A stretch of DNA of 33,707 nucleotides. It comes from Acidobacteriota bacterium. GTDB taxonomy: Bacteria > Acidobacteriota > Terriglobia > Acidiferrales > UBA7541. The translations under genes were made by a program, and so were the position numbers. Shown here piece after piece: positions 15,615 through 25,414 of the stretch. The notes beneath the pieces were generated by a model that was not told the DNA's origin, ran no database searches, and saw only the letters and a program-made list of their open reading frames with translations. The first letter of the stretch is position 1; each line of letters starts with the position of its first letter. The stretch is from positions 1 to 33,707 of the forward strand of contig QHYQ01000006.1 of assembly GCA_003224175.1 (NCBI GenBank), written 5' to 3'.

Positions 15615-17297
15615 TCAGCCCATCTGGCTGAGTCCTCTTCCGAAGTAAAGAGTGGTGGGAGTTTGCTCGTCCCAGCCCACGTTACAAAACGGGATCGACC
15701 ACCTCTGGACCTTGCTAGGCTCGAGCACGGGCTTGCCCAGGGCTGGGGTGGAGAGGCAATAGGTACCTTCGTGCGTGCCGATCCAGATGAGGTTTCGATC
15801 CCACTCGACAAAGACGTTCTCCGTGGTCCCACGCCACCACGTTATGTACTTGTCGATGTCGCCATCGCGCGGCGGCACGAACCAGGCGACTTCTTTGGGA
15901 GCAGCGGGATCGGAGATGTCGAAAATGCGGATGCCCGCGTTAAACCAGGTCATCGCGACGATATTTGGCTTGGCGGCGCCGGGCTGCAGCCAACAATGGG
16001 TGTTATGCGATCCGAAGCGCCCGCGCGCGAAGCAGAAATCCGTGTAGGGAGCGTCCGGGGGAGCCGCCGGGCGAGGAAAGAAACCAATGATTTTGGGATT
16101 TCGCGGATCCTTTACGTCGATGACGTAAGGGGTATGGTAATTCTCACGGCAGTCGGCTTCCACGGACTCATGGGCGGCCACGACGATATCTTGTAGCCGA
16201 GGATGGGCCGCATCGGCGGTGATGGGCAAGCAGGTGTGGAACGGGATAGTGCCGAAAGTGTCGAATTCGTACTGCACATGCCCGTAGGGCTTGGGATGCT
16301 TGATGTCCGATAGATCCATTACGTACATGCCAAAAGCGCCAAAACCGCCGTAGCCCACGGTGCCCCCGTCTTCCACGCGCTTGGGAACGGTGATTGCGCC
16401 GTGGTTGCCGGTCCAGGAAGTGTGGTCACCGGCGAACCGATACTTTTTGTACTCCTCTTCCTCGCCCAATCGTTGCCCCGGCACCCACCATTTCGACACC
16501 TCTTTTACGTTGGCGGGATCGGACATATCGACAATCATCAAGGCATTGCTATAGGGCCGCTCGAGATTCTCCAGGCGCAACTGGTCATCCCAGCCGCAAT
16601 CCAGATAGGCATACTGGCCGCCATCATAGAAATTGTGATGCGTACCGTTGCCTTTCACTCCGGTGTTATATTCCTGCAGGAGATTAGGCTTGTGCGGATC
16701 GGTGACGTCGTAGTTGCGAATGCCCCGAAGGCCTTTGTACGCGAGTATTTTGTCCCGCAATTCCTTGTCGTATTGGCCGTGCGGATATTCGGGAACTTCC
16801 ATGGTGAGCGGTTGCGCCGCAGTGACCATCATGATCCATTTCTTAATTTTCGTGTTGTAGGTGACGGTGGCAAAGGAGCCTTGTGTCATCCCTTTGTTCA
16901 AAACGACAGGATTCTTGGCATTGCTAATATCCACAAAACCGCCGCCGCCCGGCAACAATCTCTGCTTGCCTCGCGCCCACATGACGCACAGCGGCTCGCC
17001 ACCCGTAATCGTGGTGCCGGGAAGATGGGCCTGAATCTCCATATTGTGGATGTATTGCTTGCGATCTAGATAGGTGAGCGAGCCCATAGGAAGAGGAATT
17101 TCGGGCGGTTCATTAGAGGTATAAAGCCCGGACACCTGCGCCCGTACACCCCTAACGCCCGTAAGGCCCGCTGCTGCCGCGCCCAGAGCGGCTCCGGCGA
17201 CATTCTTCAGTAGCGATCTCCGGCTCAGTCCCACAGCCCTGTCCGGCTCCTTATCATTGGCTGCGAAAAGTTCGGCATCTTCGTGAGATTCGGACAT
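15615..17297 (-). CDS. Tat-exported LVIVD-repeat protein
   Basis: A 560-residue protein expected outside the cytoplasm. The N-terminus has a twin-arginine motif SRRSLLKN at about residues 25-32, followed by the hydrophobic VAGAALGAAAAGLTG and an AQ cleavage region. The mature part has LVIVD-type beta-propeller repeats: VDISNAKNPVV, YDVTDPHKPNLL, VDMSDPANVKEV, MDLSDIKHPKPY, IDVKDPRNPKII and FDISDPAAPKEV. Tat export implies that the protein folds, perhaps with a cofactor, before transport; none is evident. Such proteins often resemble selenium-binding or choice-of-anchor propellers of unknown function. AGAGGTGA precedes the ATG. It is divergent from the DUF3309 peptide gene. Confidence 0.85.
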   Translation of the reverse strand: MSESHEDAELFAANDKEPDRAVGLSRRSLLKNVAGAALGAAAAGLTGVRGVRAQVSGLYTSNEPPEIPLPMGSLTYLDRKQYIHNMEIQAHLPGTTITGGEPLCVMWARGKQRLLPGGGGFVDISNAKNPVVLNKGMTQGSFATVTYNTKIKKWIMMVTAAQPLTMEVPEYPHGQYDKELRDKILAYKGLRGIRNYDVTDPHKPNLLQEYNTGVKGNGTHHNFYDGGQYAYLDCGWDDQLRLENLERPYSNALMIVDMSDPANVKEVSKWWVPGQRLGEEEEYKKYRFAGDHTSWTGNHGAITVPKRVEDGGTVGYGGFGAFGMYVMDLSDIKHPKPYGHVQYEFDTFGTIPFHTCLPITADAAHPRLQDIVVAAHESVEADCRENYHTPYVIDVKDPRNPKIIGFFPRPAAPPDAPYTDFCFARGRFGSHNTHCWLQPGAAKPNIVAMTWFNAGIRIFDISDPAAPKEVAWFVPPRDGDIDKYITWWRGTTENVFVEWDRNLIWIGTHEGTYCLSTPALGKPVLEPSKVQRWSIPFCNVGWDEQTPTTLYFGRGLSQMG

Positions 17298-17515
17298 GAG
17301 TCACCTCTTTTTGGGATCCGAGATCGCCCGGTAGGAACGTCGTATTGCCTCAACTGGGCAGCGTCAGGCGTTGGTTGCCGCATTTGTGCTTACGCAGGGC
17401 ATTTATCACAACAGCGGAGACGCTGTCAAAGAAAATGGAGGCAATCGTGTATGCACCTTCCATTGATTTTTCCATCTCATGACTGGGGTCGAGGGGGTGG
17501 AAAAGGATTCTAATC

Positions 17516-17665
17516 ATGCTCACTATACTGATACTGCTCGTTATTCTAATCTTGGCGCTGTTAGGAGCGCTGCCGACCTGGCCCTACAGCCATGCGTGGG
17601 GTTATTACCCGAGTGGCGGGTTGGGAATTCTCCTGATCATCGTAATTATCTTAATGTTGCTTTGA
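17516..17665 (+). CDS. DUF3309 family small membrane peptide
   Basis: A 49-residue hydrophobic peptide from ATG 17516 to TGA 17665: two hydrophobic segments (LTILILLVILILALLGALP and GILLIIVIILMLL) flank the signature TWPYSHAWGYYPSGG. This is the DUF3309 pattern (GALPTWPYS-x-GWGYxPSGG). AAGGA lies about 8 bases upstream. The peptides are widespread in soil bacteria and are often stress-associated by context, with no known function. It lies between the divergent LVIVD gene and the convergent TolC gene. Confidence 0.85.
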   Translation: MLTILILLVILILALLGALPTWPYSHAWGYYPSGGLGILLIIVIILMLL

Positions 17666-17726
17666 CGCAGGAAGGGTCAAGCGATCCTTGAGGCCGTCGC
17701 GGCCTTGCGTCCCGCTACGCGCTCCG

Positions 17727-19025
17727 CTAGCGACGATTCCCTATTTGGTAGTTCAGTACCGACAATTGGGTTTGGTAGTCGTAAGTCGCGTTGACTTGCT
17801 CGATCTGCGCCTGGGTCAGATTTAATTGCGCTTGCGTGAGTTCGACGATCGAACTCAACCCCAGTTGGTAGCGCGACTGAGCCAGGTTCAAAGCTAAGGT
17901 CGCCTGGTTTACGAGTTGTTCGACCACGGAAAGGCGCTGGTAGCCGGAATTCGCGCCCAGCCAGGCCTTATTCACGTCGCGAACGATGCGATCCTGGAGA
18001 TCTCGAAGATTTTGCTGTTGTGCCAGCGCGCGCGCCGTCGCCTCATTACGTAGAGCGCCGAACGAATGCCCATTAAAAATCGGGATATTCACGTTAAAAC
18101 CAGCCGCGGCATATTGATCGTTGAGCCCGGCAGCGGCTGTATGGAAGGGGATGAGGCCGGCGGCGCCGACTGCGGAGATCGTCGGAAACCAAAGATCGCG
18201 CTCGGCGGTGGCAAAAGCCTGCGCAGAATTTACCTCGAATTGCTGGCTGATCAATTCCGGCCGATTCATCATGGCCTGCTGAATGAGACTCGTGAGATCC
18301 ATGGGTGGAGCAGGCGTCTGCGCCTGTTCGACCAGGTTGTAGCGTCGCTGATCGGCAAAACCGAGCGCCCTGGTCAAATCCGCATAGGAGGCCTGCAGAT
18401 TGTTTTGCGCCTGAATCAGAAGTAGCTGCGATTGTGCCAGGTCGACATTTGCAAAGGTCACATCTAACTGCGACTTGAGCAGATTTGCCGCCATCTGCGT
18501 CACTTGGTTGGAAACAAGTTGGCGCTCGCTGACCGTCTGCTGGGCGACTCGCAGGAGGGCCTGGGCACGCAGTACTCCGAAGTAGGACTGATCGACTTGC
18601 AGCAGCACGTCGGCGCGAGAAGTCACTACGTTCTCTTGCTGGGCCTGCGCATGTAGGTTGGAACTTTTCACAAATTGATGGGTACGTCCGAAGTCGCTAA
18701 TGAGCTGGCTTAGCGAGAAGCCATTGGCGTACTTATTAAAAACGCTCGGGGCATTTAGAAATCCGGCACCAATGCGGTTTGAATCCACCGCTTCCGCGCC
18801 CGTGAGGTTGCCGTTGGCGTTTGGATAATACGCGGCGCGGACTTCCCGGGTTTGGGCCTCGGCCGCTGAGGCAAGAGCGGTGGCAGCCTGAATTTGCGGA
18901 TGATTCTGGATCGCAAGCTGCTCCGCCTCCTGCAGGCTGAGTGTCTGGACGGTTTGGGCTGTGGCAAACGTTGAAACGAGCGTCATTACAGAAGCAAAAA
19001 TGAATAGCTGCCACGCGAGTTTCAT
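17727..19025 (-). CDS. TolC-family outer membrane efflux protein
   Basis: An outer-membrane factor of 432 residues that would form the exit duct of a tripartite RND pump. A signal peptide (1-23, ending ATAQ) is followed by two copies of the long coiled-coil OEP repeat. Examples are LSLQEAEQLAIQNHPQIQAA, LLQVDQSYFGVLRAQALLRV, and near the end LAQSRYQLGLSSIVELTQAQ and LNLTQAQIEQVNATYDYQTQ. Length and both halves look complete. Its ATG overlaps the permease stop as ATGA, so translation is probably coupled. It is the only undamaged gene of the three-gene pump operon. Downstream there are small hairpins at about 17686-17730 but no T run. Confidence 0.92.
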   Translation of the reverse strand: MKLAWQLFIFASVMTLVSTFATAQTVQTLSLQEAEQLAIQNHPQIQAATALASAAEAQTREVRAAYYPNANGNLTGAEAVDSNRIGAGFLNAPSVFNKYANGFSLSQLISDFGRTHQFVKSSNLHAQAQQENVVTSRADVLLQVDQSYFGVLRAQALLRVAQQTVSERQLVSNQVTQMAANLLKSQLDVTFANVDLAQSQLLLIQAQNNLQASYADLTRALGFADQRRYNLVEQAQTPAPPMDLTSLIQQAMMNRPELISQQFEVNSAQAFATAERDLWFPTISAVGAAGLIPFHTAAAGLNDQYAAAGFNVNIPIFNGHSFGALRNEATARALAQQQNLRDLQDRIVRDVNKAWLGANSGYQRLSVVEQLVNQATLALNLAQSRYQLGLSSIVELTQAQLNLTQAQIEQVNATYDYQTQLSVLNYQIGNRR

Positions 19026-21887
19026 TGCGCTTCTCCCAGCGCGCTTTGCACTTGCAACCCTTCACGGCGGCGGTAAATCAGCAGATAGGCCGCCGGCACC
19101 ACAAAGATGGTAAGCACGACGGAAGAAAGCAGCCCTCCGATAATCGCGCGAGCCAGGGGGGCATAAGCCTCGCTCCCAGTTTCGAGTTTGAAGGCCATGG
19201 GCAGCAATCCGACCACCGTCGCGAGCGAAGTCATCAGAATGGGGCGCAGGCGGATGCGGCAGGCGAGAGCCACAGCTTCAGCTGCGTTGTGACCTTCTCC
19301 GTGCAGCACGTTCGCGAAATCGACAATCAAGATGCTATTGGAGACCACCATGCCTTGCAGCATGACAATACCCATGAGCGACTGAATATTCAGTGTCGTG
19401 CCGGTCAGAACCAGAGTGAGGGCGACGCCGACCAATCCGGTCGGAACGGCAAGGATGATGAGGAAGGGATCGATGAAAGAAGAAAACTGCGCAACCAGTA
19501 TCAAGTAGACCAGCAAGACAGCCAGCACCAGACCTATGCCAAAACTGGCGAACGAAGATTGCATCGTGCGGATCAGTCCGCGCACGTTGATACGAATATT
19601 CGGCGGGAGTTTTGTCTCAGCAATAATCTTGGAGATTGTTTTTTCGGGATTTCCAAGATCTTCGCCGGAAGGCGCAACATAGATGTCGAAGGCTCTCTGC
19701 AACTGGTAATGGTCGACCTCCGTGGGGGTGAGGATGGTGCTGACGTCCGCGACTTGGTTCAGATACGTCGGCATCTTCAGGTTTGGCGCGCGCAGAGGCA
19801 TAGCTTTCAAATCGTCCACCGTTCTTACTTGGTTTTCAGGGTATTGCACGGTGACAAAGTAATTGTTGCCGCTCCGTGGATCCACCCAATAGGCGGGCGC
19901 GATCATGGCGTTGGAGGTGAGGGCGGTGACCAGGTTATCGATTACCTCTTTGGGGTCCAATCCAAGCTGGCTGGCGCGTTCGCGATTCACATCCACTTGC
20001 AACGCCGGATAGTCCATATCCTGCGGCGTGTAGATATCGGAAACGCCAGGAACCGACCGGAACTCTTGCGTCAATTGCTGGGCGATACCGTTGACCGTGG
20101 GGAGGTCCGCCCCGCTCACCTGCACATCAATGGGCGCTGGAGCGCCTTGATTCAGAACGGCGTCCACCAAGCCGCCGGACTGGAAATAGGTGCGCAATTC
20201 GGGGAGATCGCGCGCAATTCGATCTCGAGCGGATAGAGGGCGAAGCTGAGGGCGGTTACGGCAGCAAAACCCCAGATCACTTGTTTCGGCCGCTCCAGCG
20301 CCTTTCTTACCCATTTATCGTAAAGCCTCAACAAACGCTCAAAGCCAGCATTGAACCGCGTATGGATGTGCGCTCCCCAGGAAGGGGCCCGCGGCTCGGA
20401 TTCGTGGCCGTGCCCCGAAATTCGACGCAGGACCTTGGAACAGTAAAGGGGAACTACCGAGACCGCGACGACGTAAGAAGCCAGGAGCGAGATCACCACG
20501 CCTAAGGCCAACGCGGTGAACAGGTACTTGCTGACACCAAACAGAAGGGTAACAGGGAAAAAGACGACGACGGTGACAAAGGTGATCGCCAGAACGGCCA
20601 GGGCAACTTCGTTGGAGCCGTGTTCGGCGGCCACTACGGATTCTTCGCCCAATTCGAGATGGCGGAAGATATTTTCCAGTACGACTACGGAATTGTCGAT
20701 CAACCGCGAAAAGGCCAAGGCCAGCCCACTGAGCACCATGCTGTCAATGGAACTGCCGCCCAGATGAAGTATGAAAAAAGTGGCCATCACAGAGAGCGGG
20801 ATGGAGAGGAATACCGCGGCGGTAGCGCGGGGACTGCCGAGAAAAATCAAAATCATGAAGCCGGTAAGGAGGAGGCCAATGCCGCCTTCATGCAAAACAG
20901 TAAGATGGCCTGCTTTACAAACAGAGATTGATCGAAAACGACGGCGGTCTTCAACTGAGCGGGAATATCGCGTAAAGACTGAATCGCTTTTTCGATACCG
21001 TTGACAAGTTCAATGGTATTGGTATTTCCGCCTTGCTTCTGAACTGCGACATATACGGACTTCTGGCCATTGACTCTGACGATGTTGTACTGCAACGCGG
21101 AGCCGTCCACCGCCTTGCCTACGTCCGAAGCAAAGACGGACTGCTGCCCCTCGGTCTTAAGCGAGATCTCGTTAAGGGCCTGGGCATTGGGCACCTGGGC
21201 GTTCGTGTAGATGTTGTAGTCCATGGGGCCGATGCGCACATCCCCGGCGGGCAAGATGAGATTGGAGGCATCCGTGGCGCGGACCACGTCCATCGGGCTC
21301 AATTCGTGTGCCTGCAGTTTGACCGGATCAACATAGACCATGATTTGCCGGTACTTGCCGCCAAAGGGCGGAGGCACCGTCGCGCCCGGAACGCCGGCGA
21401 TCTGATTGCGTATCTGATACTGCAAATAGTCGTGGAGCTGCGTTTCGTCCAGGCCCTCGCCTTGCACCGTAAGCAAGCAGACCGGCAGGCTCGAGGCATC
21501 GACCTTCAGAACCACCGGTGGGAGCGTTCCTTGAGGTAGCCTCCGCAAATCCGCCATAGCCAGATTCGAAATCTGGGTGACATCGGCATTGGCGTCGGTA
21601 CCGGGCTGGAAATAGATCTTGATGAGGCTGACGCCAGTCATGGAGCGGGATTCCATGTGATCCACGCCGCCCGCCAGTGTGAAGAAGCGTTCAAATGTGT
21701 CCGTGATATCTGCTTCGATCTGCTGTGGCGGCATACCACTGTAAAAGGTGGCCACCAGCACGACCGGAATGTTGATGGGCGGAAACATATCCACCGGCAT
21801 TTGCACAACGCTGGTGACTCCAAGCACGCAGAGAAAAAGGCAAGACACGATGATCAAATAGGGATGTCGAATGGAAAAGGAGGGCAT
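19022..21887 (-). pseudogene. RND efflux permease, broken by a frameshift and an internal deletion
   Basis: A proton-driven inner-membrane efflux pump of the AcrB/HAE type, read in three frames. Frame one (from ATG 21887) gives the first transmembrane helix, MPVDMFPPINIPVVLVATFY and the porter domain, to FDQSLFVKQAI near 20904. One missing base there moves the reading to LHEGGIGLLLTGFMILIFLG, LALAFSRLIDNSVVVLENIF and further helices. Near 20221-20235 the sequence jumps from ALYPL to RIARDLPELRTYFQSGGLVD, omitting most of the second periplasmic start that the family has, about 75-85 residues by my recollection, and shifting frame again. The last part runs to the end with normal helices. Total about 955 codons against the usual 1,030-1,060. 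The active-site pair reads Asp-Asn (LIDNS) rather than Asp-Asp, which I believe is normal for this subfamily. As written it cannot make a functional pump. Confidence 0.85.
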
Positions 21888-21891
21888 CGGA

Positions 21892-22948
21892 TTACTGCTC
21901 CATTTCTTGAGACTCCATGGCCTTCGGTGCGACCCTTTGACCGGGCTGATACTGTCCCTGCGATCCGAAAATCACACGATCGTTTTCTTTTAAGCCGGAG
22001 ACAATTTCGATTTCTGTAGCCGTTTGCAGACCGAGCGTGACCGTACGCCTCTCGATCTGATTGGAATCATTTACGAGCAAAACTGTTCCCTTATCCTGGC
22101 CGGAAGGCTGGACCACCTGGGTGGGAACGGCTAACACCCTCGCCGCTTTGTGCAGGGGAATGTCCACGGAAGCGTACATTCCGGGGACGAGGTTGTAATT
22201 CGCATTGGGGACTTCCACTTCGGTGTGCATGGTGCGCGTCTGTGTATCAATCTGATCTGAGAAGCGAATCCTTATCCAGTGTGGCTTTCGCCGCCACCAA
22301 TGCTTGTTCTGCAGACGCGAGTGAAGCTTTGGCGGCGGAAACACCGGCACTCGCTTCCAGGTCCTTTCCTTCGGAAACGTCGATATCCTCTTGCGCCACT
22401 AGCCCCGGTTGCGATTTTTGCACGTCCGCCAGACGCGAATAAGTCAGGTGCGCAACTTTGTATGCCGAATTCGCGCGGTTGAGTTCCTCGCGGGCGCGCT
22501 CGAGATCGCTCTCGCTGCGGTGAACGGTAGCCTCATCTTCCTGCAGTTGCTGTTGTAATTCGGGAATCTCCAAATCCGCCAGAACCTGCCCGGCTCTAAC
22601 ATGCGTGCCCCAATTTACGTGGAGCTTCTGGATATATCCGGAGACCTTGGCATACACCTCGATTTCCTGGTAAGGCTGGAATTCAGACGCAATTTCCAGA
22701 GTATTCGCAAGATCGCGGCGTACGACATTAACGACGGCGACCACCGGCGCAGCGGCGGAGGCATCGACTTTCGCGGGCCGGGCACACCCGGAAAAGATGC
22801 TTGTCCATGCAATCAATGCGAGCAGATAGCATCCGAATGCCTGCCCGGAGCGGTGAGAGGCCTTACTGGATAATCCCGGCGCTTTATTAACGAAGAGCAG
22901 GTGACTGCCGGAAGATGGGTGCGCTTCGAGATCAATTGTAGTAGTCAT
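21892..22948 (-). pseudogene. RND adaptor (membrane fusion protein), broken by an internal deletion
   Basis: Periplasmic adaptor joining permease and TolC. The N-terminal part (ATG 22948) has a lipoprotein-like hydrophobic segment with SGCARP, the lipoyl half GYIQKLHVNWGTHVRAGQVL and a long coiled coil up to VAAKATLDKDS. At about 22262-22275 the reading frame ends, and homology continues in another frame with RFSDQIDTQTRTMHTEVEV, VPGMYASVDIPLHKAARVL and GLKENDRVIFGSQGQYQPGQ. The second lipoyl strand and most of the beta-barrel (roughly 70 residues) are missing. The frame change corresponds to a loss of 3n+2 bases. AAGGA lies about 10 bases before the ATG. The stop is 4 bases from the permease start. 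Confidence 0.85.
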
Positions 22949-23005
22949 ACACTTGATTCCTTCTCTTCTTGCTTCATGATCTCTTGAAGGTTCTCCACAG
23001 AAAAA

Positions 23006-23673
23006 TCATCCGAGCGGCACAAATCCATCAGCCGTTTTCGTCGTTTGGACGATCTCACGAGCAGCTGCAGGCACTTTATCGGCGATCTCCAGAGGTATCG
23101 TTTGCACTCCATGAAGATCGCCTTGGATCAAGTCGCCTGATGCAATATCCAATCCACCCACGCGAACTTTGCCGCCGAAATCGAATACATGTGCGTAAGC
23201 ATGGGAGACCGCCACGTTGGAAGCAAAGAGCTGAAATCCGGTTGGCCGGATCTCCTGGATGTCACGCACGCTTCCGTTGGTCACCAACGCCACGCATCCC
23301 AGCGCATGCAAAATTTGCGCGTGTACGGCGCCTACGAACGCCCCCAATCCGGGGCGTTCGTCAAGATCCTCAATGACCACGATTCGAGGAGCGGGAATCG
23401 TGAGGATATGGTTCCACCAGTCTTCGCGGTCATAGTAAAAATAACCGTGTTTTTCCATGGGCGGGTCTGCGCTGCGGATGCGCGCCGTCGCCGCGTAACC
23501 CACGACCGGTGGAACCTCCTCGAAGACGCAACCAATTCTGGAATCGGCGAACCACTGTTATGCATACGAACGCCGAACGTCTCGATGGCGCTCGCGGTCA
23601 CGCAAGTACTGAACTGGCGCAACTCATCGAGTTGAGCTGGAGTCAGCCGATTCGCGTTAGTCGTTTGAGCCAT
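23006..23673 (-). pseudogene. RraA family protein (4-hydroxy-4-methyl-2-oxoglutarate aldolase-like), one-base frameshift
   Basis: The N-terminal part from ATG 23673 reads LTPAQLDELRQFSTCVTASA, IETFGVRMHNSG and then goes out of frame. Adding one base to the AA at 23550-23551 (plus strand) restores NSGFADSRIGCVFEEVPPVV and then GYAATARIRSADPPMEKHGY. The rest has the family core: RIVVIEDLDERPGLGAFVGA, GCVALVTNGSVRDIQEIRPT with the Arg-Asp substrate/metal-site region, and DLIQGDLHGVQTIP. About 222 residues once corrected. Family members are class II aldolases or oxaloacetate decarboxylases, and E. coli RraA binds RNase E. It lies 57 bases upstream of the efflux operon on the same strand. A homopolymer sequencing error would explain the lesion as well as true mutation. 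Confidence 0.82.
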
Positions 23674-23763
23674 TGCGGCCTCTCGAATATCCGATAACTA
23701 TCGAGCAGAGCCTGGGATATCAGACCGCAACTGCTGAAACAAAAATGGGGAAAACGCCGGAAC

Positions 23764-24051
23764 CTAGAGGGATAAAGATGGAGGTGATCGATGCTGCAGA
23801 GATACGGTCACACCGATCGAAGGCTTCGGAGGCTCCGAATCGGGCTCCCGGGTGCTCCGGGCCACGGGTTGCGGCGGAACCAACTTCGCGATCGGTTGCA
23901 GAGGCGCCTTTTCAAGAATTATCGGGCAATGACGTAACTGCATCTTGCTCGCGATATTCAGATAATGACCCGGATTTGACGACGGCAGATACCAACTATT
24001 TTTGGCCAAGGTTGCCAGCGTGGGCACAGCAAACAGGAGCAGTGCGAGCAA
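23764..24051 (-). CDS. Small exported hypothetical protein, start uncertain
   Basis: An open frame whose product looks like a small secreted protein: a basic-hydrophobic N-terminus (TRRALLALLLFAVPTLATLA) followed by KNSWYLPSSNPGHYLNIASK, then a proline-rich region with LVPPQPVARS and a C-terminus VTVSLQHRSPPSLSL. I have an impression of similar small proteins in Acidobacteria but cannot name the family. No ATG or GTG is present upstream before an in-frame TAA near 24100; TTG 24051 falls inside the predicted signal peptide. Either the start is unusual or the 5' end has a small lesion like those in the neighbouring genes. Confidence 0.45.
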   Translation of the reverse strand: MLALLLFAVPTLATLAKNSWYLPSSNPGHYLNIASKMQLRHCPIILEKAPLQPIAKLVPPQPVARSTREPDSEPPKPSIGVTVSLQHRSPPSLSL

Positions 24052-24259
24052 GGCGCGCCGCGTAAAAAAGGAACGACAAAACTTCGCGGGCTTGAGGAAC
24101 GATTAATACTTCTCTCCTTGTTCTCGGCGACGCCGCCTGGAAGCAGCGATTAGATTCTACGGTCCCAGCTACTTGAAATCAAGCAACAGCCCGAATCGCG
24201 GGCGCGGATGATTCACCGGAAGTGCCGGTCAAAGAGTAGCGGGGTTGGGCTCGTGGAGC

Positions 24260-25291
24260 TTAATTGCCCGAGGAAACGCGTTGCGCATAATAGCCGGTGC
24301 GCGTTCGCGCAGAAATGGTTCCACTTCCCGGAGGAGGAATAATCTGCACGCGCAGAGAACGAAAAGAGCCGTCCTTGCGCGAATTCGTCGGATAGTAGGC
24401 GAGGGTATACTGGTGGCGAATGTCCCGTGCGATCTGATTACAGGTTGACTCCACATCCTCCAGGTTTTCGGGGAATAAGGCCGACCCGCCCGTGGCGCGA
24501 GTCAATGCCAGAAGCGCTTGGCGGTCGCGTTCGGCCGATTCTGGCTTTTCCTCTCGGAGCAACCCGACAGCGTAAATCAAAGCGCTCGATCTTTGCGCTT
24601 CCTGCAGAGCGGACTCCAGGCTGCGATGGCTGGAGTTGTCTTCACCATCACTCACGATCAGAAGCACCTTCTTATCCAGATAGCCACTTTTCAGGCGATC
24701 CAGTGAGGCAGCCGTCGCGTCATAAAGGGCCGTGCTGCTGCTGGGATCGGCTTGTTCCAGGGCCTTTTTCAACTCGTTGACGTCGTTGGTGAAGTCGCGG
24801 TCAAAATAGTATTTGTCGTTGAAGTGGGCGACAAAAACCTCATCATCGGTGTTGCTGGTTTTGACGAAGGTCAGCGCTGCCGCGTTCACCCTTTCGCGTT
24901 TGTCCCCCATGCTACCGCTATTATCGATCAGCAGGCCCATGCTGACGGGCGCGTCCTCCTGGTGCAGGACTGAGATTTTCTGTTCGGAATTGTCCTCGAA
25001 GACGCGGAAGTTTTCTTCTTTCAGTCCCGGCACAAACTGTCCATGCTCGTCCGTGACCGACACGTGCAGCACCACCAGGTCCACACTCCTCTGGATCGTG
25101 TAGCCGCTTTGCAGGGGCGGCTCTGGAGCATTTTGCGGGGGCTGGATTTCAGGCGGAGGAGGTAAAGGGCGCGCCGGTTGTTGCGCGTGCCCAGGCGCGA
25201 AAGTAATGGACACGAGAAGCAGCGTCCGGAAGAACGCGGCAGGGCGCAAACAAAGATAAGAATGGTGCCGGCGGGAATACGGTGTCTGCAT
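24260..25291 (-). CDS. VWFA-related protein of the Acidobacteria type
   Basis: A 343-residue exported protein with a signal peptide (about 20-37, ending GHAQ), a proline-rich spacer (PLPPPPEIQPP...), a short beta domain (VDLVVLHVSVTDEHGQFVPG, LKEENFRVFEDNSEQKISVL) and a von Willebrand factor A domain (about 115-320). The MIDAS motif is DNSGSM with Asp123, and SDGED occurs further on. This matches the VWFA-related family expanded in Acidobacteria (TIGR03436). It is thought to mediate metal-dependent protein contacts outside the cell; no ligand is known. AGAGGAA sits immediately before the ATG. No operon partner is evident. Confidence 0.9.
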   Translation of the reverse strand: MQTPYSRRHHSYLCLRPAAFFRTLLLVSITFAPGHAQQPARPLPPPPEIQPPQNAPEPPLQSGYTIQRSVDLVVLHVSVTDEHGQFVPGLKEENFRVFEDNSEQKISVLHQEDAPVSMGLLIDNSGSMGDKRERVNAAALTFVKTSNTDDEVFVAHFNDKYYFDRDFTNDVNELKKALEQADPSSSTALYDATAASLDRLKSGYLDKKVLLIVSDGEDNSSHRSLESALQEAQRSSALIYAVGLLREEKPESAERDRQALLALTRATGGSALFPENLEDVESTCNQIARDIRHQYTLAYYPTNSRKDGSFRSLRVQIIPPPGSGTISARTRTGYYAQRVSSGN

Positions 25292-25414
25292 TTCCTCTAT
25301 TATTCTGATGGCTATTTGCCTCTGACGGGATGAGTTTGTGCGCCTAGCGTGTCATAGACAGAACCGGTCCATGTGAGCAGCCGGTCCTCCCAGTGGCGCC
25401 CTGATTGGTCCGGG

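Noticed and set aside
15536-15832. Minus-strand frame ending ITAFLPHRLKLIADLEEVQH
   Set aside because: The end looks protein-like, but most of it overlaps the LVIVD gene out of phase, which itself ends at a plausible C-terminus.
17686-17730. Small hairpins between the DUF3309 and TolC genes as a bidirectional terminator
   Set aside because: Short stems and no T run in either direction.
19025-20236. Plus-strand frame of 403 codons rich in Gly, Asp, His and Arg
   Set aside because: Antisense to the RND permease; composition is that of a reverse-strand shadow, with no domain.
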